This document shows positions 1 through 7,279 of a stretch of 64,000 nt of DNA, one piece after another. Positions within the stretch are counted from its first letter, which is position 1. Every line of letters starts with the position of its first letter. The DNA is from Bacillus sp. FJAT-28004. Its GTDB lineage: Bacteria; Bacillota; Bacilli; Paenibacillales; Paenibacillaceae. The position numbers and the translations under genes were made by a program. The notes under the pieces were generated by a model. That model searched no databases. It had not been told where the DNA came from and saw only the letters and a list, made by a program, of their open reading frames with translations. Location: NCBI RefSeq assembly GCF_001280845.1, contig NZ_LGHP01000001.1, positions 195,302 through 259,301 on the forward strand, given 5' to 3'.

Positions 1-55
1 GTGATCCCTTTACATCAATATCGGATAGGTTAGCTACTAGCAGTTTTGTTGTCAT
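1..55 (-). CDS. nirD: Nitrite reductase small subunit NirD, N-terminal fragment
   Basis: Only the first 18 codons lie in the window, reading MTTKLLVANLSDIDVKGS. An AAGGAGGA ribosome site precedes the ATG at a good distance. The gene lies 59 bases downstream of nirB on the same strand, where the Rieske-like small subunit of assimilatory NADH-nitrite reductase normally sits. The identification is an inference from position and the short N-terminus. No Rieske motif is visible because the gene runs off the window edge. Confidence 0.6.
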   Translation of the reverse strand, partial: MTTKLLVANLSDIDVKGS

Positions 56-114
56 AGATGTGTATTCCTCCTTCAGGGTATGATGCAGCAAAGCTTGCTT
101 CGTAAGAATATGTT

Positions 115-2556
115 CTATAGCTCTACCGGCTGAGCGGCAGACAGCTGTTCGAAATTTTTACGCAATTCACCCGTTTCGACAATTTCCTTCCACGGATCGG
201 TCGTCAAGCTGAGCGTTTTCTCAATGCGTGACTTAAGAGCAAGCCGCTCTTCAGGTTTTTGGAGCGCGTTCTTTACATAATCGAGTCCAACGCGCTCGAT
301 CCATTGAGCCGTCCGTTCATTCCACTGCGCCTGTTCGCGGTATAGTTGTAAAAAGGCGGAGGACCATTCCATAACCTCATCTTCTGTTTTGACGATACAG
401 AGCAGGTCTGTAGCACGAACCTTCACACCGCCGTTGCCGCCGATATGAAGCTCCCAGCCTCCATCGATGGCGACTACGCCAAAATCCTTTATTGTAGCTT
501 CCGCACAATTCCGCGGACAACCGGATACAGCTAGCTTCACCTTGGATGGCGTGTTCAGACGCTCGAACTTTTTCTCAAGCTTGATGCCCATGCCGATCGC
601 ATCCTGCGTACCGAAACGACAGAAGGTTGAGCCTACACATGTTTTTACCGTTCTAAGCGTCTTTCCGTAGGCATGCCCAGATGGCATATCGAGATCTTCC
701 CAAATATTTGGTAGATCTTCTTTCTTGATTCCGAGCAAATCAAGCCGCTGTCCACCTGTGAATTTAACCATTGGAACGTCGTACTTCTCGGCGACTTCCG
801 CAATTTTCTTTAAATCAGAAGGGGTTGTTACGCCGCCGTAAATACGCGGAACGACGGAGAATGTACCATCCTTCTGAATATTTGCATGGTAGCGCTCATT
901 CGTGATCCGTGATTCTTTCTCATCTACATATTCCTCCGGATTGATCATGCCGAGGTAGTAGTTAAGCGCAGGACGGCATTTCGAGCAGCCCTCAGAATTA
1001 TGCCAGCCGAGTACATTCATGACCTCGCTTGTAGTGCTTAGATTCATTCGCTTTATTTCTGACACGATCTCATCCCTGTTCAACGTTGTGCAGCCGCAAA
1101 TACCTTCTTTAACGGGCTCGCCTACCGCATCACCAGCGTAAATTTGAAGCAGTCCTTCGACTAGCGGCTTACAGCCGCCACAGGATGCGGAAGCCTTCGT
1201 GCAGGATTTGATTGCACCAACCGTGTTGCAGCCCTTGTTCGTAATCGCATCGGCAATGGTTCCTTTCGACACCCCGTTACAACCACAAATGATTTCGTCA
1301 GCGGCCATCGCCTCAAGTCTGCTGCCGCTGGAGGATTGGCCGAGCAGATCGGATGAAATGCCGAGCAATATTTCCTTCTCGCGTCCCGCTATCGATTCAC
1401 CTTTCTTAATGGAAGCGAATAATTCAGCGCCGTCTGATGTGTCACCAAATAACACCGCGCCAATTAGCTTTCCGTCTTGAATTACAATCTTCTTATAGGT
1501 GCCTGCGATATCGTCTTGGATCTTGAGTGCACGAGTGCCTGGTGCATCAACGAAGCGACCAGCTGAGAACACGTCAACGCCAGATACTTTAAGCTTGGTT
1601 GAAGTAACCGAGCCTGCATAACCTGCCGTTTCAACGCCTGCTAAATGCTTGGCGAGCACTGCGCCTTGCTCATAAAGCGGAGCAACCAAGCCGTAAGCAA
1701 TGCCGCGATGCTCTGCGCATTCGCCGACAGCGTAAATACCGGGGATGCTCGTTCGCATGAAGTCGTCTATGACGATTCCGCGATTTACTTCGATACCGAT
1801 TGCTTTGGCGAGCTCTACGTTAGGTTTAATGCCAACGGCCATTACAACCAGATCACCATCTACCTCGGTGCCGTCAGCGAAGGCTAGCCCAGCAGCGCGA
1901 CGTTTGCCTTTAATGGAGGCTGTGCTCTTTTTCAATAAGAACTGCATGCCTTGTGCTTCCAGCTCACGCTGCAGCATTCTCGATGCCGCTTCATCTAATT
2001 GCCGTTCCATTAAATAGTTATGGATATGCACGACGTTTACTTCCATCCCGAGATGCAAAAGGCCTCTAGCCGCTTCTAGGCCGAGCAAGCCGCCGCCGAT
2101 TACGACAGCTTTTTTATATTTTTTGGAGGCGTCGATCATGACCTCACAATCATGAATATCACGGAAAGCAATTACACCTTCTTTGTCAGCGCCGGGAAGA
2201 GGCAGCATAAATGGATTAGAGCCGGTCGCGATAATGATTGTATCGTAATCCACTTCAACGCCTAAATGGGAGGTAATCTTTTTGCACTCCGTATCGATTT
2301 TCGTTACCTTATGGCCTGTATGCAACGTTATGTTATTTTCTTTATACCAGTCCCAATCGTTGATCACGATCTCTTGCATATCGGCTCCGCCAGCTAAGAC
2401 GGAGGATAACATAATCCGATTATAGTTTGGATGCGGCTCAGCGCCGAAGATTGTTATGTCGTAGCATTCAGGAGAAAGCTTTAATAAATGCTCAATCGCT
2501 CGAACCCCCGCCATGCCGTTACCGATAAGTACTAATTTCTTTTTAATTGCAGTCAT
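115..2556 (-). CDS. nirB: Assimilatory nitrite reductase [NAD(P)H], large subunit
   Basis: This 813-residue cytoplasmic flavo-siroheme enzyme reduces nitrite to ammonium. Residues 1 to about 290 form an FAD/NAD(P)-binding pyridine nucleotide-disulfide oxidoreductase domain (LIGNGMAG near the start, VIGGGLLGLEAA for the second Rossmann motif). Two BFD-like [2Fe-2S] segments follow (CGCNGVSKG with SCGGCKP, then CGCTTLNRDEI with CSKCRP). The nitrite/sulphite reductase domain carries the siroheme/[4Fe-4S] cysteines in TCVGSTFC and SGCPRNC. The length is full for the family. The start is supported by a GAGGAGAG ribosome site. The leader contains a GlnR/TnrA-type promoter and an ANTAR-type antitermination element. 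nirD follows downstream. Confidence 0.96.
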   Translation of the reverse strand: MTAIKKKLVLIGNGMAGVRAIEHLLKLSPECYDITIFGAEPHPNYNRIMLSSVLAGGADMQEIVINDWDWYKENNITLHTGHKVTKIDTECKKITSHLGVEVDYDTIIIATGSNPFMLPLPGADKEGVIAFRDIHDCEVMIDASKKYKKAVVIGGGLLGLEAARGLLHLGMEVNVVHIHNYLMERQLDEAASRMLQRELEAQGMQFLLKKSTASIKGKRRAAGLAFADGTEVDGDLVVMAVGIKPNVELAKAIGIEVNRGIVIDDFMRTSIPGIYAVGECAEHRGIAYGLVAPLYEQGAVLAKHLAGVETAGYAGSVTSTKLKVSGVDVFSAGRFVDAPGTRALKIQDDIAGTYKKIVIQDGKLIGAVLFGDTSDGAELFASIKKGESIAGREKEILLGISSDLLGQSSSGSRLEAMAADEIICGCNGVSKGTIADAITNKGCNTVGAIKSCTKASASCGGCKPLVEGLLQIYAGDAVGEPVKEGICGCTTLNRDEIVSEIKRMNLSTTSEVMNVLGWHNSEGCSKCRPALNYYLGMINPEEYVDEKESRITNERYHANIQKDGTFSVVPRIYGGVTTPSDLKKIAEVAEKYDVPMVKFTGGQRLDLLGIKKEDLPNIWEDLDMPSGHAYGKTLRTVKTCVGSTFCRFGTQDAIGMGIKLEKKFERLNTPSKVKLAVSGCPRNCAEATIKDFGVVAIDGGWELHIGGNGGVKVRATDLLCIVKTEDEVMEWSSAFLQLYREQAQWNERTAQWIERVGLDYVKNALQKPEERLALKSRIEKTLSLTTDPWKEIVETGELRKNFEQLSAAQPVEL

Positions 2557-2597
2557 TGTATTTCTCTCCTCTCAATCTCTGTCTAAGCGAAAATCAT

Positions 2598-2656
2598 AAA
2601 AGCCCGCCTCGTTCCAGGGGAAAACGTACGTCTCCCCGGTAAACGAAAGCAGGCTT
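2598..2656 (-). terminator. Leader terminator of nirB (attenuator)
   Basis: On the minus strand AAGCCTGCTTTCGTT can pair with AACGAGGCGGGCTT, with an internal CCGGGGA/TCCCCTGG hairpin, followed by a run of T. The 5' arm shares bases with the 3' arm of the second hexaloop hairpin, so the two structures are mutually exclusive. That is the geometry of an attenuator released by an ANTAR protein. Confidence 0.8.
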
Positions 2657-2692
2657 CTTTGCCGCTTCAAACGAATACACCGTTGTATTCGT
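2645..2692 (-). promoter_or_regulatory. Two-hexaloop ANTAR target RNA in nirB leader
   Basis: Hairpin 1 (2671-2692) is a perfect 8-bp stem, ACGAATAC/GTATTCGT, with the 6-nt loop AACGGT. Hairpin 2 (2645-2668) pairs GAAGCGGC with GCCTGCTTTC around the 6-nt loop AAAGAA, with small bulges. Both loops have A at position 1 and G at position 4, the conserved identities of ANTAR protein binding sites. The following terminator overlaps hairpin 2. The neighbouring divergent gene encodes an ANTAR protein, so it is the likely partner. Confidence 0.85.
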
Positions 2693-2716
2693 GAATGATA
2701 TATGAATGTTAACGTA

Positions 2717-2746
2717 AATATACAATGAGGCTAGAACTCATGTCAA
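2717..2746 (-). promoter_or_regulatory. nirB promoter (sigma-A type)
   Basis: On the minus strand TTGACA (2741-2746) is followed after 18 bases by TATATT (2717-2722). Transcription would begin just before the first hexaloop hairpin. The -35 lies inside a GlnR/TnrA-type box. Confidence 0.65.
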
Positions 2747-2757
2747 TATACATGACA
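2741..2757. promoter_or_regulatory. GlnR/TnrA-type box at nirB promoter
   Basis: TGTCAATATACATGACA matches the known consensus TGTNA-N7-TNACA exactly. It covers the nirB -35 element. This suggests control by nitrogen status. A site overlapping the -35 more often represses, but the sign of regulation cannot be read from sequence. Confidence 0.75.
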
Positions 2758-2803
2758 TAAAAAGAGGCGAAAAACTTGATTAGTGACAAAAATGCATGTT
2801 ATA

Positions 2804-2820
2804 TGTTATATATAGTTACA
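2804..2820. promoter_or_regulatory. GlnR/TnrA-type box upstream of ANTAR gene
   Basis: TGTTATATATAGTTACA also matches TGTNA-N7-TNACA exactly. It lies 58 bases before the ANTAR protein start codon, so both divergent transcripts appear to share nitrogen control. Confidence 0.7.
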
Positions 2821-2877
2821 AAGGTATCGACTTGTGCTCATTTTACAAAGAAGTCGAATAGGAGGGGGCGCTTCTAC

Positions 2878-3495
2878 ATGCGTTCTTTGTTAGTAGTCGA
2901 TCATCATGCGGCAAACGAGGCAGCAAAGGCGGGCCCTCAATCGGATCAGCTTTCCAAGAAACAAACGCCAAAATATTTACTTGAGATGTATGGGTATCAA
3001 GTTCTTCGAGCGGGAGACGAGAAGAAGGTAACGTTGCAAATGAGCAGCACGGATGCAGTCATTCTTCATCTGCCTCTCAATGAAGTAAAGCAATGGGGAT
3101 TGAAGCTGCTGAAGCAAAAGTCCGTCCCGATGTTATGGTGGTGCAGTTCGGCTTCCGCATCTTTATCGGCTGGATTTTGCGAGGATGACGTGCCTATAGA
3201 TGGCATTCTAACGCCTTCGATGAGCGAACAAGAGCTGCACTGGGCTCTTCATTTCGGCGCTAAGCAATGCTTCGAGAGACTGCAATGGATGAACGAGCGC
3301 AAGCAGCTGGAGGGGCGGCTTGAGGAGCGCAAGTGGATCGATATGGCTAAGGGGATTTTGTGTAAAATCAAAAATATTACCGAAGCGGAAGCCTACGACG
3401 TGCTGCGGAAGCAGGCGATGAATGAACGCAAACGGATGGTTGATGTGGCCACATCAATCGTAAAGGTGTACCAAATACTTCAGGATCAGAAATAA
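2878..3495 (+). CDS. ANTAR-domain transcription antiterminator with degenerate receiver domain
   Basis: The protein has 205 residues. The C-terminal 60 residues form an ANTAR RNA-binding three-helix domain (AKGILCKIKN, EAYDVLRKQAM, VDVATSIVKVYQIL). The N-terminus begins like a receiver domain (SLLVVDHH) but has no obvious phosphoacceptor aspartate context, so it may sense something other than phosphorylation. I chose the ATG at 2878 because TAGGAGGGGG lies 7-13 bases upstream. An upstream in-frame TTG at 2776 would place the GlnR/TnrA box inside the coding region and has no ribosome site. The likely role is to bind the hexaloop hairpins in the nirB leader and prevent termination, as NasR/NasT-type regulators do. 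It is followed by a TrpD-like gene 12 bases downstream. Confidence 0.88.
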   Translation: MRSLLVVDHHAANEAAKAGPQSDQLSKKQTPKYLLEMYGYQVLRAGDEKKVTLQMSSTDAVILHLPLNEVKQWGLKLLKQKSVPMLWWCSSASASLSAGFCEDDVPIDGILTPSMSEQELHWALHFGAKQCFERLQWMNERKQLEGRLEERKWIDMAKGILCKIKNITEAEAYDVLRKQAMNERKRMVDVATSIVKVYQILQDQK

Positions 3496-3507
3496 GGGGG
3501 ATTGGCA

Positions 3508-4554
3508 ATGATGATCAACCTGTTAAAGGAAGTAGGCCGGGGAAAAAGGGGAGCGCGAGACCTAAGCAGTGATGAAGCACTGCTCGCGGCAAATGCGATC
3601 CTGGAATTAAAGGCGACCCCGGCGCAAATCGGAGCTTTTTTCATTGCTGAGCGCATAAAAATGGAGAGTGTCGAAGAAATTGAAGCATTTGTAACGGTTT
3701 GCCGTAAGCATGCGTACCGTGCGCCCATCCAAGAGGGACTCGACTGCGCTGGACCTTATGATGGCCGGAAAAAATCCTTCTTCGCTACCTTTCCTACCTC
3801 TTTTCTACTTGCATCCGCAGGGCTGCCGATTACGCTCCATGGAACGGCGTCCTTGCCCCCTAAATGGGGTATTACGCTGCAGGATTTGCTTAAAGAAACA
3901 GGGATTGAAGCTGAACGCTTATCCCGAGACCAAATTGTTCAAGCCGCTTCAAATACGGGCGTGCTGTACGTTCCAGCCGAGGATTGGTGCCCGCCCCTTA
4001 AGGCACTGCGTTCCATTCGTGTCGAGCTGGGGATGCGGACGGTCCTTAACACTGCAGAGAAGCTTATTGATTACGCACACTCCCCTTATTTAATATTTGG
4101 GGTCTATCATAATACTGTATTTGAACGCATTGCGAAATTAGCAAACAATTTGCAATATAAGAAAGCACTCATCGTACAGGGGATGGAGGGCTCTGAGGAT
4201 TTATTCATTGAGAGGCCAACCCGTACCTATTACGTAGAAAACGGAGAGTCGCATTTGCATGTTATCGATCCGGACAGCTATGGCTTAGAGACGCCCGTGC
4301 CGGAAATCGAATGGACACCAGCGGAGCAGCTGAGAGTATCGGAATCCGTTCTGCAAGGACGCGGCCATATCGCTTTCGTCAATCAAGTGCTGCTTAACGC
4401 AGCTGTAAGGTTGAAATTGGCGGAGAAGGTTGATTCGGTAGAGGAAGGGCTATACATTTGCAAGGATTTGCTCGATAATGGCGCACCTTGGGAGCTTTAT
4501 CGCAAATGGCAAAATGCAATGCGAAGTGAACCAGCTTTGCCTTATCGCCTCTGA
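3508..4554 (+). CDS. Anthranilate phosphoribosyltransferase-like protein (TrpD2/YbiB type)
   Basis: The protein has 348 residues, with the nucleoside phosphorylase/TrpD fold: a helical N-terminal domain (SSDEALLAANAIL, TPAQIGAFFIAERIKMES) and an alpha/beta domain with LHGTASLPPKWGITLQDLL. It lacks a clean glycine-rich PRPP loop of true TrpD, and no trp genes are nearby, so tryptophan synthesis is unlikely. The ATG at 3508 lies 7 bases after AAGGGGG. An in-frame TTG at 3502 is too close to it. It is co-transcribed with the ANTAR gene and beside nirB. Similar TrpD-like proteins occur in nitrogen-assimilation clusters, but their reaction is unknown to me. Confidence 0.8.
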   Translation: MMINLLKEVGRGKRGARDLSSDEALLAANAILELKATPAQIGAFFIAERIKMESVEEIEAFVTVCRKHAYRAPIQEGLDCAGPYDGRKKSFFATFPTSFLLASAGLPITLHGTASLPPKWGITLQDLLKETGIEAERLSRDQIVQAASNTGVLYVPAEDWCPPLKALRSIRVELGMRTVLNTAEKLIDYAHSPYLIFGVYHNTVFERIAKLANNLQYKKALIVQGMEGSEDLFIERPTRTYYVENGESHLHVIDPDSYGLETPVPEIEWTPAEQLRVSESVLQGRGHIAFVNQVLLNAAVRLKLAEKVDSVEEGLYICKDLLDNGAPWELYRKWQNAMRSEPALPYRL

Positions 4555-4609
4555 ATAGGAGATGTCTCGAAAGGTCATAGACCTTCAGGGACATCTCCTA
4601 TTTTTTTTA
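4555..4609 (+). terminator. Rho-independent terminator after trpD-like gene
   Basis: ATAGGAGATGTC pairs with GACATCTCCTAT, and the stem is followed by eight T residues. It closes the ANTAR/TrpD-like transcript. Confidence 0.85.
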
Positions 4610-4662
4610 CTTATTCCTTTTGCTTTCTTCTGTTATGCGCAACGGATCGGGAAAAGCTCCAG

Positions 4663-5715
4663 CTAATTGCTTCTACCAAAAAATTTTAAAAATAGGAAAG
4701 GGGATTGACGCGGTGAGCTGAATTCAAAGTGAAAGAGCCATGCCCCAAGCTTGAATTTAAGCGCCAAGTAATAAAGGTATGATTTCATGTTGCCGCTTTT
4801 GTGCAGGAAACCGAGCTCTTTTGTACTGTCTGTCATCATTTTAAGATTAAGAAGTCTAGCTACATCTTTTTTTTCAGCGGGCACAGGACTGTTCCTGAAA
4901 TTATTAAGCAGTATCGCAAGGATGGTTTGGATGTGATAAGACGCCATGTCTTTTCTATAATGATCATGGGCTAATAAACCGAATTTTTCGGATATGCTTC
5001 TCCGTAGTTGATACTGCAGCACTAAGCTATCTTCAAGGTACTGCTTATAGGGGGAGCGTATGAGACTGTTCAAATTGTTTATGGTGTTATGAATGTACAG
5101 AGGATCTGGAATGGCGTAGACACGGTTTGCGGTCAGCAAGGCTTCCAAATGAAAAATCGTATCTTCCCCGACCGTTAATCCCTCATTGAATTGAATTTTG
5201 TTTGTTTCTAGCGATGTACGAAGAAATAGACATCGCCAAGAGAAACACAAATCATTATTGGAATGGACAGATGCTGCGCTTAGAATTAAATCCTTGCCGT
5301 TCATAACGGTATGCAGCCTGAAGCAAGGCGATACGTTTTGATTGGTTGGAATTATCGCATAACCTCCAATCAACACTTCACAAGCTTGCTCTTCTGCCGT
5401 GGCGTATAGCTTTACGAAAAAAAGCGGATCGATCTCGTCGTCAGCGTCCAGAAAGGCGATATATTTACCTCTGGCTGCCCGTAATCCGGCATTTTTGGCG
5501 CTGCTCGTACCGCCGTTTGGCTTGTGAATCACTTTAATTCTGTCGTCCGCTATAGCGAACTCTTCGCAAATCGTACCGCTGAGATCAGTAGATCCGTCAT
5601 TGACAAGCAGCAGCTCAATATTTTGAAAAGGCTGATTTAGAATACTTTTTAAGCAGGGGCGCAACCATTTTTCAGCATTAAATATAGGTACAATCGCACT
5701 TATTGCGTAATTCAT
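4663..5715 (-). CDS. Family 2 glycosyltransferase
   Basis: The protein has 350 residues and a GT-A catalytic domain at residues 1-200. Visible motifs are SAIVPIFNAEKWL at the N-terminus, VNDGSTD for the nucleotide site, NGGTSSAKNAGL, and FLDADDE as the metal-binding DxD motif. No obvious membrane segment is present, so it probably acts at the inner face of the membrane on cell-surface or exopolysaccharide glycans. It stands alone on the minus strand with no polysaccharide cluster beside it, so donor and acceptor cannot be inferred. Confidence 0.9.
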   Translation of the reverse strand: MNYAISAIVPIFNAEKWLRPCLKSILNQPFQNIELLLVNDGSTDLSGTICEEFAIADDRIKVIHKPNGGTSSAKNAGLRAARGKYIAFLDADDEIDPLFFVKLYATAEEQACEVLIGGYAIIPTNQNVSPCFRLHTVMNGKDLILSAASVHSNNDLCFSWRCLFLRTSLETNKIQFNEGLTVGEDTIFHLEALLTANRVYAIPDPLYIHNTINNLNSLIRSPYKQYLEDSLVLQYQLRRSISEKFGLLAHDHYRKDMASYHIQTILAILLNNFRNSPVPAEKKDVARLLNLKMMTDSTKELGFLHKSGNMKSYLYYLALKFKLGAWLFHFEFSSPRQSPFLFLKFFGRSN

Positions 5716-5867
5716 AGGCTACACCTCTGATGTGTTCAATCGTTTAAGCTCCACAAGCAATGTTCAAAATAATCATATCATATTCGTTATAAAGAACAAC
5801 AACTTATTTTCAACCAATTATTATCTCTAGCACAAATAAGTGGTAATATGAACAGATGAGGAAAGGG

Positions 5868-6680
5868 GTGACAGGACTGAAAATTAAAATGACATGGTCT
5901 GTCGTTGTGCTTCTCATTTTGGGAAGCTGGGCCGGTAACATTTGGTATTTTCAGAACATGCAGCTGAAGGAGGCGCTGTTTCTAAAGCATGACAGCACCA
6001 TAAATGGAAACACTGGTGAAATACTTGATTTTATATTTTTTGAAAATAAACAAGCGGCTAACAAAGTAAGGAGCATTCAAATAGAGGAACTGCCGGAGCT
6101 CCGATTTCAAATTTATGAAAGCAACACGTATACCCATCAAGTTAAGATGCAAGCTTCTGCAGAATTAAGGCCAGATCTTATCAACGATGATAGGAAAAAG
6201 CCGTTCACCATAAGAGATATTACGGTGTATTACGAGAAAGGGCAGTCTAGGAAAGTTCCGATTGGCGAGATCCATGTCGTATGGAATAAACGAGAAAGCA
6301 TACTGGACTTTGCTACAGGCAGCTCATCATCAAACGGCTCCGGAAGTTATAAGGTTTATGTAACGAAAGCGGCTGTTTTAGAGAAGGTTGAATATACGTT
6401 CAGCAATAAAGTGAAGCCATGGTTCAAGCTTGATCTGTCTGGGAAACCGATCGAGTCGCTCGATTTCCCTATGAAGCTGTTGCAAGAAGACTCATTGGCA
6501 TTTGCTTATCAATGGTCTATTCCGGATAATGAGCCGGAAGCATTTAACATGTATAAATCCAAAATCATTCTTCACTTCTTATTGGAAGATGGACGGAAAA
6601 TCATCGAGGACATCCCCATCAATCACAATCTTTACATTAGTGATCGGCAGTTGAAGAGTTTAGTCCGCTTGAGGAGGTGA
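5868..6680 (+). CDS. Membrane-anchored protein of unknown function
   Basis: The protein has about 270 residues. A single hydrophobic segment (WSVVVLLILGSWAGNIWYF) near the N-terminus would anchor a roughly 240-residue extracytoplasmic domain rich in beta-strand patterns and charged residues. I do not recognise the family. The start is uncertain: the ATG at 5856 overlaps the purine-rich GAGGAAAGGGG stretch that looks like the ribosome site, so GTG at 5868 is more likely, and CTG at 5877 is possible. The next gene follows 6 bases downstream and encodes a membrane protein, so the pair probably works together. Confidence 0.6.
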   Translation: MTGLKIKMTWSVVVLLILGSWAGNIWYFQNMQLKEALFLKHDSTINGNTGEILDFIFFENKQAANKVRSIQIEELPELRFQIYESNTYTHQVKMQASAELRPDLINDDRKKPFTIRDITVYYEKGQSRKVPIGEIHVVWNKRESILDFATGSSSSNGSGSYKVYVTKAAVLEKVEYTFSNKVKPWFKLDLSGKPIESLDFPMKLLQEDSLAFAYQWSIPDNEPEAFNMYKSKIILHFLLEDGRKIIEDIPINHNLYISDRQLKSLVRLRR

Positions 6681-6686
6681 CATTCA

Positions 6687-7262
6687 TTGAATATCCCTTT
6701 AAGACGCGACCTAAGAAGACTTGGCTGGGGCCTTGTTATTGCAATGATTGATATAAGGGTTGGATTTTTTGATTTGCTGCCTGACATCATAGGTTACATG
6801 ATGATTGTGTCATCACTGCAACATCTGAGCTCCTTGCATGCGGTATTCAAAAAAGCGAAGTACATTGCTATTGTTTTGATCATCTTTACTATTCCGGTTT
6901 TGTTTATCCAAACGAATGTAACGATAACGAAATTTTCGTCGATACCACTCACTGTCCATCTCTATTCACAATTGCTGTTTGTGCTTCATATTTTGATGGC
7001 GTATTGGATTTTTAACGGGCTTATCGGGATGCTAAAGAAGGAGGGGAATATTCAGTTATTGGATGCTGCTATAAGCCGCAGAAATACATATTTGGTGTTC
7101 AACATTTCAATGGTTATATTTTATCCGTTCTTATTGAATGTTGAAGAGAGCTGGAGTATGTTATTAATCGTATTTGGAATATTGTTATTTATAATGGAGC
7201 TGCTATTCATTCGACTGCCCTTTCGATTCTCAAATGCTAGAGAGAAGCGGTCGTTGAATTAG
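6687..7262 (+). CDS. Polytopic membrane protein of unknown function
   Basis: The protein has 191 residues with about five hydrophobic segments. The N-terminal part (LGWGLVIAMIDIRVGFFDLLPDIIGYMMI) is typical of small Firmicute integral membrane proteins of unknown role. The TTG start is supported by GAGGAGGTGA upstream. The gene lies between the anchored protein above and an ABC exporter pair, 17 bases before the first exporter gene, so it may be co-transcribed with the exporter. Confidence 0.65.
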   Translation: MNIPLRRDLRRLGWGLVIAMIDIRVGFFDLLPDIIGYMMIVSSLQHLSSLHAVFKKAKYIAIVLIIFTIPVLFIQTNVTITKFSSIPLTVHLYSQLLFVLHILMAYWIFNGLIGMLKKEGNIQLLDAAISRRNTYLVFNISMVIFYPFLLNVEESWSMLLIVFGILLFIMELLFIRLPFRFSNAREKRSLN

Positions 7263-7279
7263 CGGAAAAGGGGGATCTC

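Noticed and set aside
2776..2877. N-terminal extension of the ANTAR protein from a TTG at 2776
   Set aside because: It would cover the GlnR/TnrA box and lacks a ribosome site, while 2878 has a strong one.
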